The notes beneath the pieces are model-generated. The model made no database searches. It had not been told where the DNA came from and worked only from the letters and a program-made list of their open reading frames with translations. Below are positions 62,693 through 64,000 of a DNA stretch of 64,000 bases, one piece after another; within the stretch, counting starts at the first letter, position 1, and the number at the start of each line of letters is the position of its first letter. The stretch lies in contig NZ_BBXA01000013.1 in the NCBI RefSeq assembly GCF_001014975.1, forward strand, positions 496,001-560,000, written 5' to 3'. The translations under genes were made by a program, and so were the position numbers. Source of the stretch: Novosphingobium sp. MD-1. Lineage in GTDB: Bacteria; Pseudomonadota; Alphaproteobacteria; Sphingomonadales; Sphingomonadaceae.

Positions 62693-62718
62693 TATTACGA
62701 TAATGTGTCTATGTAATA
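62693..62718. promoter_or_regulatory. NikR-like operator 3
   Basis: TATTAC-N14-GTAATA, 80 nt upstream of the leftward propeller gene. Same arms and spacer length as the other three copies, different spacer bases. Confidence 0.85.
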
Positions 62719-62775
62719 CCTTTTTGGGCGCGCTTGCCATCGGATGCGTTGCGGGACGCGTTAGCAAATGCGGAA

Positions 62776-62801
62776 TATTACGCTTGACGATATAGGTAAT
62801 A
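62776..62801. promoter_or_regulatory. NikR-like operator 4
   Basis: TATTAC-N14-GTAATA with arms extended to ATATTAC/GTAATAT, 49 nt upstream of the hydroxylase-family gene. A possible -35 (TTGACG, 62784-62789) lies inside the spacer and a weak -10 (TAGCAT) 16 nt on, so binding would cover the promoter. Confidence 0.85.
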
Positions 62802-62849
62802 TCGATAGCATGCCGGCATCATTCGGAAAGCAATCCGCCGAGGACCACG

Positions 62850-63743
62850 ATGGGCAAGGACTTCAAGCAGACGCTGGTCAACCTCATCCCGCCGGCGATG
62901 ATCGTCGCCGTGGTGCTGTTCTGGGCCTTTATTCCCGAAGCGCTGGCCAAAAATCCGGCGACCATCATCGTGGCCGGTCTTGTCATCACCGCGATCGTGC
63001 TGGGGCTGGAGTTCCTGTTCGAACGGCACGCCGGCTGGCGGCTGAACAAGCGCGAGTTCCTGACCGATACGTTCTATGTGGTCCTGGGCTACACCGCGAT
63101 CTCGTGGGTTTCCAACACGCTCGCGGAAGATCCGCTGAAGGCGGTCAAGAAATCGCTGGGCATCACCACCGACTGGGCCATGCACATGCCCTTTCTCCTC
63201 CAGGTGGCGCTGGTCGTGTTCCTGATCGAGTTCGGGCAGTACTGGATGCACCGGCTGATGCACAACTGGCATCCGGCCTGGCTCACCCACGCGCCGCACC
63301 ACCACATCACCCAGCTGAACGCGATGAAGGGCTACGTCGGCAACCCGATCGAGTTGTTCCTGATCAGCCTGAGCGTGGTGGCGCTGTTCGACCTGCCGCT
63401 GGCCGCGATCTTCTGCGCCGCGAACATTCTGGGCGTGGTGTCCACGTTTGCCCATGCCAACGTGCGGTCCGATCCACCGCTGTTCTATTCCTTCTTCTTC
63501 ACGACGATCCGCAACCACAGCCTGCATCATTCGGTGCCCTATGAGGACACCCGCTGCAACTATGCCAACTCGCTGATCCTGATCGATCGCGTCTTCGGCA
63601 CGTACCGTGAAGGCGAGGCAGACGTGGTCGGGCAGGACGAACGCAAGCGGCTGTCGATATGGGAACAGTTCCTGTTCCCGTTCCGCCCGGTGATCGACGC
63701 GATCAAGGCCCGGCGCAACGATCCCCCGGCTACCGCCGGCTAA
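62850..63743 (+). CDS. Fatty acid hydroxylase / sterol desaturase-family membrane protein
   Basis: 297 residues with about four membrane segments. The three histidine clusters for a di-iron centre are HRLMH, HAPHHH and HSLHH. The family uses O2 to hydroxylate lipids, sterols or ether lipids in the inner membrane. ATG 62850 follows GAGGA. Its promoter carries operator 4, so it appears to respond to the same signal as the guanidine-type operon, though its chemistry has no obvious link to it. A TPR gene follows after 3 nt. Confidence 0.92.
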   Translation: MGKDFKQTLVNLIPPAMIVAVVLFWAFIPEALAKNPATIIVAGLVITAIVLGLEFLFERHAGWRLNKREFLTDTFYVVLGYTAISWVSNTLAEDPLKAVKKSLGITTDWAMHMPFLLQVALVVFLIEFGQYWMHRLMHNWHPAWLTHAPHHHITQLNAMKGYVGNPIELFLISLSVVALFDLPLAAIFCAANILGVVSTFAHANVRSDPPLFYSFFFTTIRNHSLHHSVPYEDTRCNYANSLILIDRVFGTYREGEADVVGQDERKRLSIWEQFLFPFRPVIDAIKARRNDPPATAG

Positions 63744-63746
63744 GCG

Positions 63747-64000
63747 GTGAGCCTGCTGCGTTCGCCCGCGCCCGATCGCACCACCGCCTCGCTGCAACAA
63801 GCGCGCGCCGCGTTGCGCCGGGGTGACGTGGCCGGTTGCGCGCAACTCGCCGATGCCGCGCTGCGCGTGAATGCCGCACTTCCCGAAGCGCATTTCCTGC
63901 TCGCCATGGCGCTGGCCGAAACGGGGCGGATCAATGCCGCGCTGCCCGCCGTGGAACGGGCCGTCTCGCTGGCGCGCAACAACGCGGAATACGCCGCGCA
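63747..64000 (+). CDS. TPR-repeat protein, 3'-truncated by the window edge
   Basis: Open from GTG 63747 to the window end (84 codons seen). The sequence QARAALRRGDVAGCAQLADA followed by PEAHFLLAMALAETGRINAA reads as tetratricopeptide repeats, used for protein contacts. No signal peptide is seen. It begins 3 nt after the hydroxylase stop and is likely cotranscribed. The rest of the protein is needed to say what it is fused to. Confidence 0.75.
   Translation, partial: MSLLRSPAPDRTTASLQQARAALRRGDVAGCAQLADAALRVNAALPEAHFLLAMALAETGRINAALPAVERAVSLARNNAEYAA

Noticed and set aside
1..64000. Transposase, integrase, phage or conjugation genes
   Set aside because: None seen on either strand; accessory loci here are metabolic.

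Overview
The window is high-GC, gene-dense alphaproteobacterial DNA that looks like a sphingomonad close to Novosphingobium. Four TonB-dependent receptors, paired LysR and TetR regulators and P450s support this. So does a mannonate dehydratase whose residues fall on the same numbering as my memory of the crystallised N. aromaticivorans ManD (D210, H212, R147, Y159). I saw no rRNA, tRNA, CRISPR array, integrase or insertion sequence. No gene-free stretch exceeds 300 bases.

Region by region. (1) 1-7.6 kb: the end of a P450; an exported HAD dehalogenase-like protein and an exported alpha/beta hydrolase under a divergent LysR gene; a P450 with its own small rubredoxin under a divergent TetR gene; a winged-helix-like protein behind a 13-bp palindrome; a small exported orphan. 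(2) 7.7-18 kb: a divergent locus best read as sulfoquinovose (sulfolipid sugar) use. One arm has a TonB receptor, an acyl-CoA ligase and a GH31 sulfoquinovosidase with the sulfonate-binding residues. The other has a PhyH-type dioxygenase, an aldo-keto reductase and an SsuD-type monooxygenase. A LysR gene sits at the divide. (3) 18-26.7 kb: hexuronate catabolism (uxuB-like, uxaC, GntR/FadR regulator, manD, MFS transporter, GH31). (4) 26.8-32.6 kb: ECF sigma factor, FecR anti-sigma, STN-type TonB receptor and histidine acid phosphatase. (5) 32.6-34.4 kb: an SDR and a divergent LysR. (6) 34.5-45.5 kb: a two-component system, a class A acid phosphatase behind a Pho-box-like site, a TonB receptor and a CzcCBA/CusCBA-like efflux set. 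(7) 45.5-51.3 kb, minus strand: TonB receptor, two metallo-beta-lactamase-fold proteins (one without its metal motif) and a DUF2891 protein. (8) 51.5-61.6 kb: a tight operon of ABC transporter, NikR-like regulator, two DUF1989 proteins, a urea/guanidine carboxylase and allophanate hydrolase. (9) 61.7-64 kb: an exported beta-propeller, a fatty-acid-hydroxylase-family membrane protein and the start of a TPR protein.

The most interesting signal is one operator, TATTAC-N14-GTAATA, found exactly four times: between regions 7 and 8, just upstream of the NikR-like regulator (inside the end of the ATPase gene), and twice between the propeller and hydroxylase genes. The regulator keeps the NikR fold but only one of the four NikR nickel ligands. 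The carboxylase has Asp at the position that, as I recall, separates guanidine carboxylase from urea carboxylase. I infer a protein-controlled guanidine (or related nitrogen compound) regulon that includes outer-membrane uptake, with no recognisable guanidine riboswitch upstream. The ligand and the role of the extra members are unknown.
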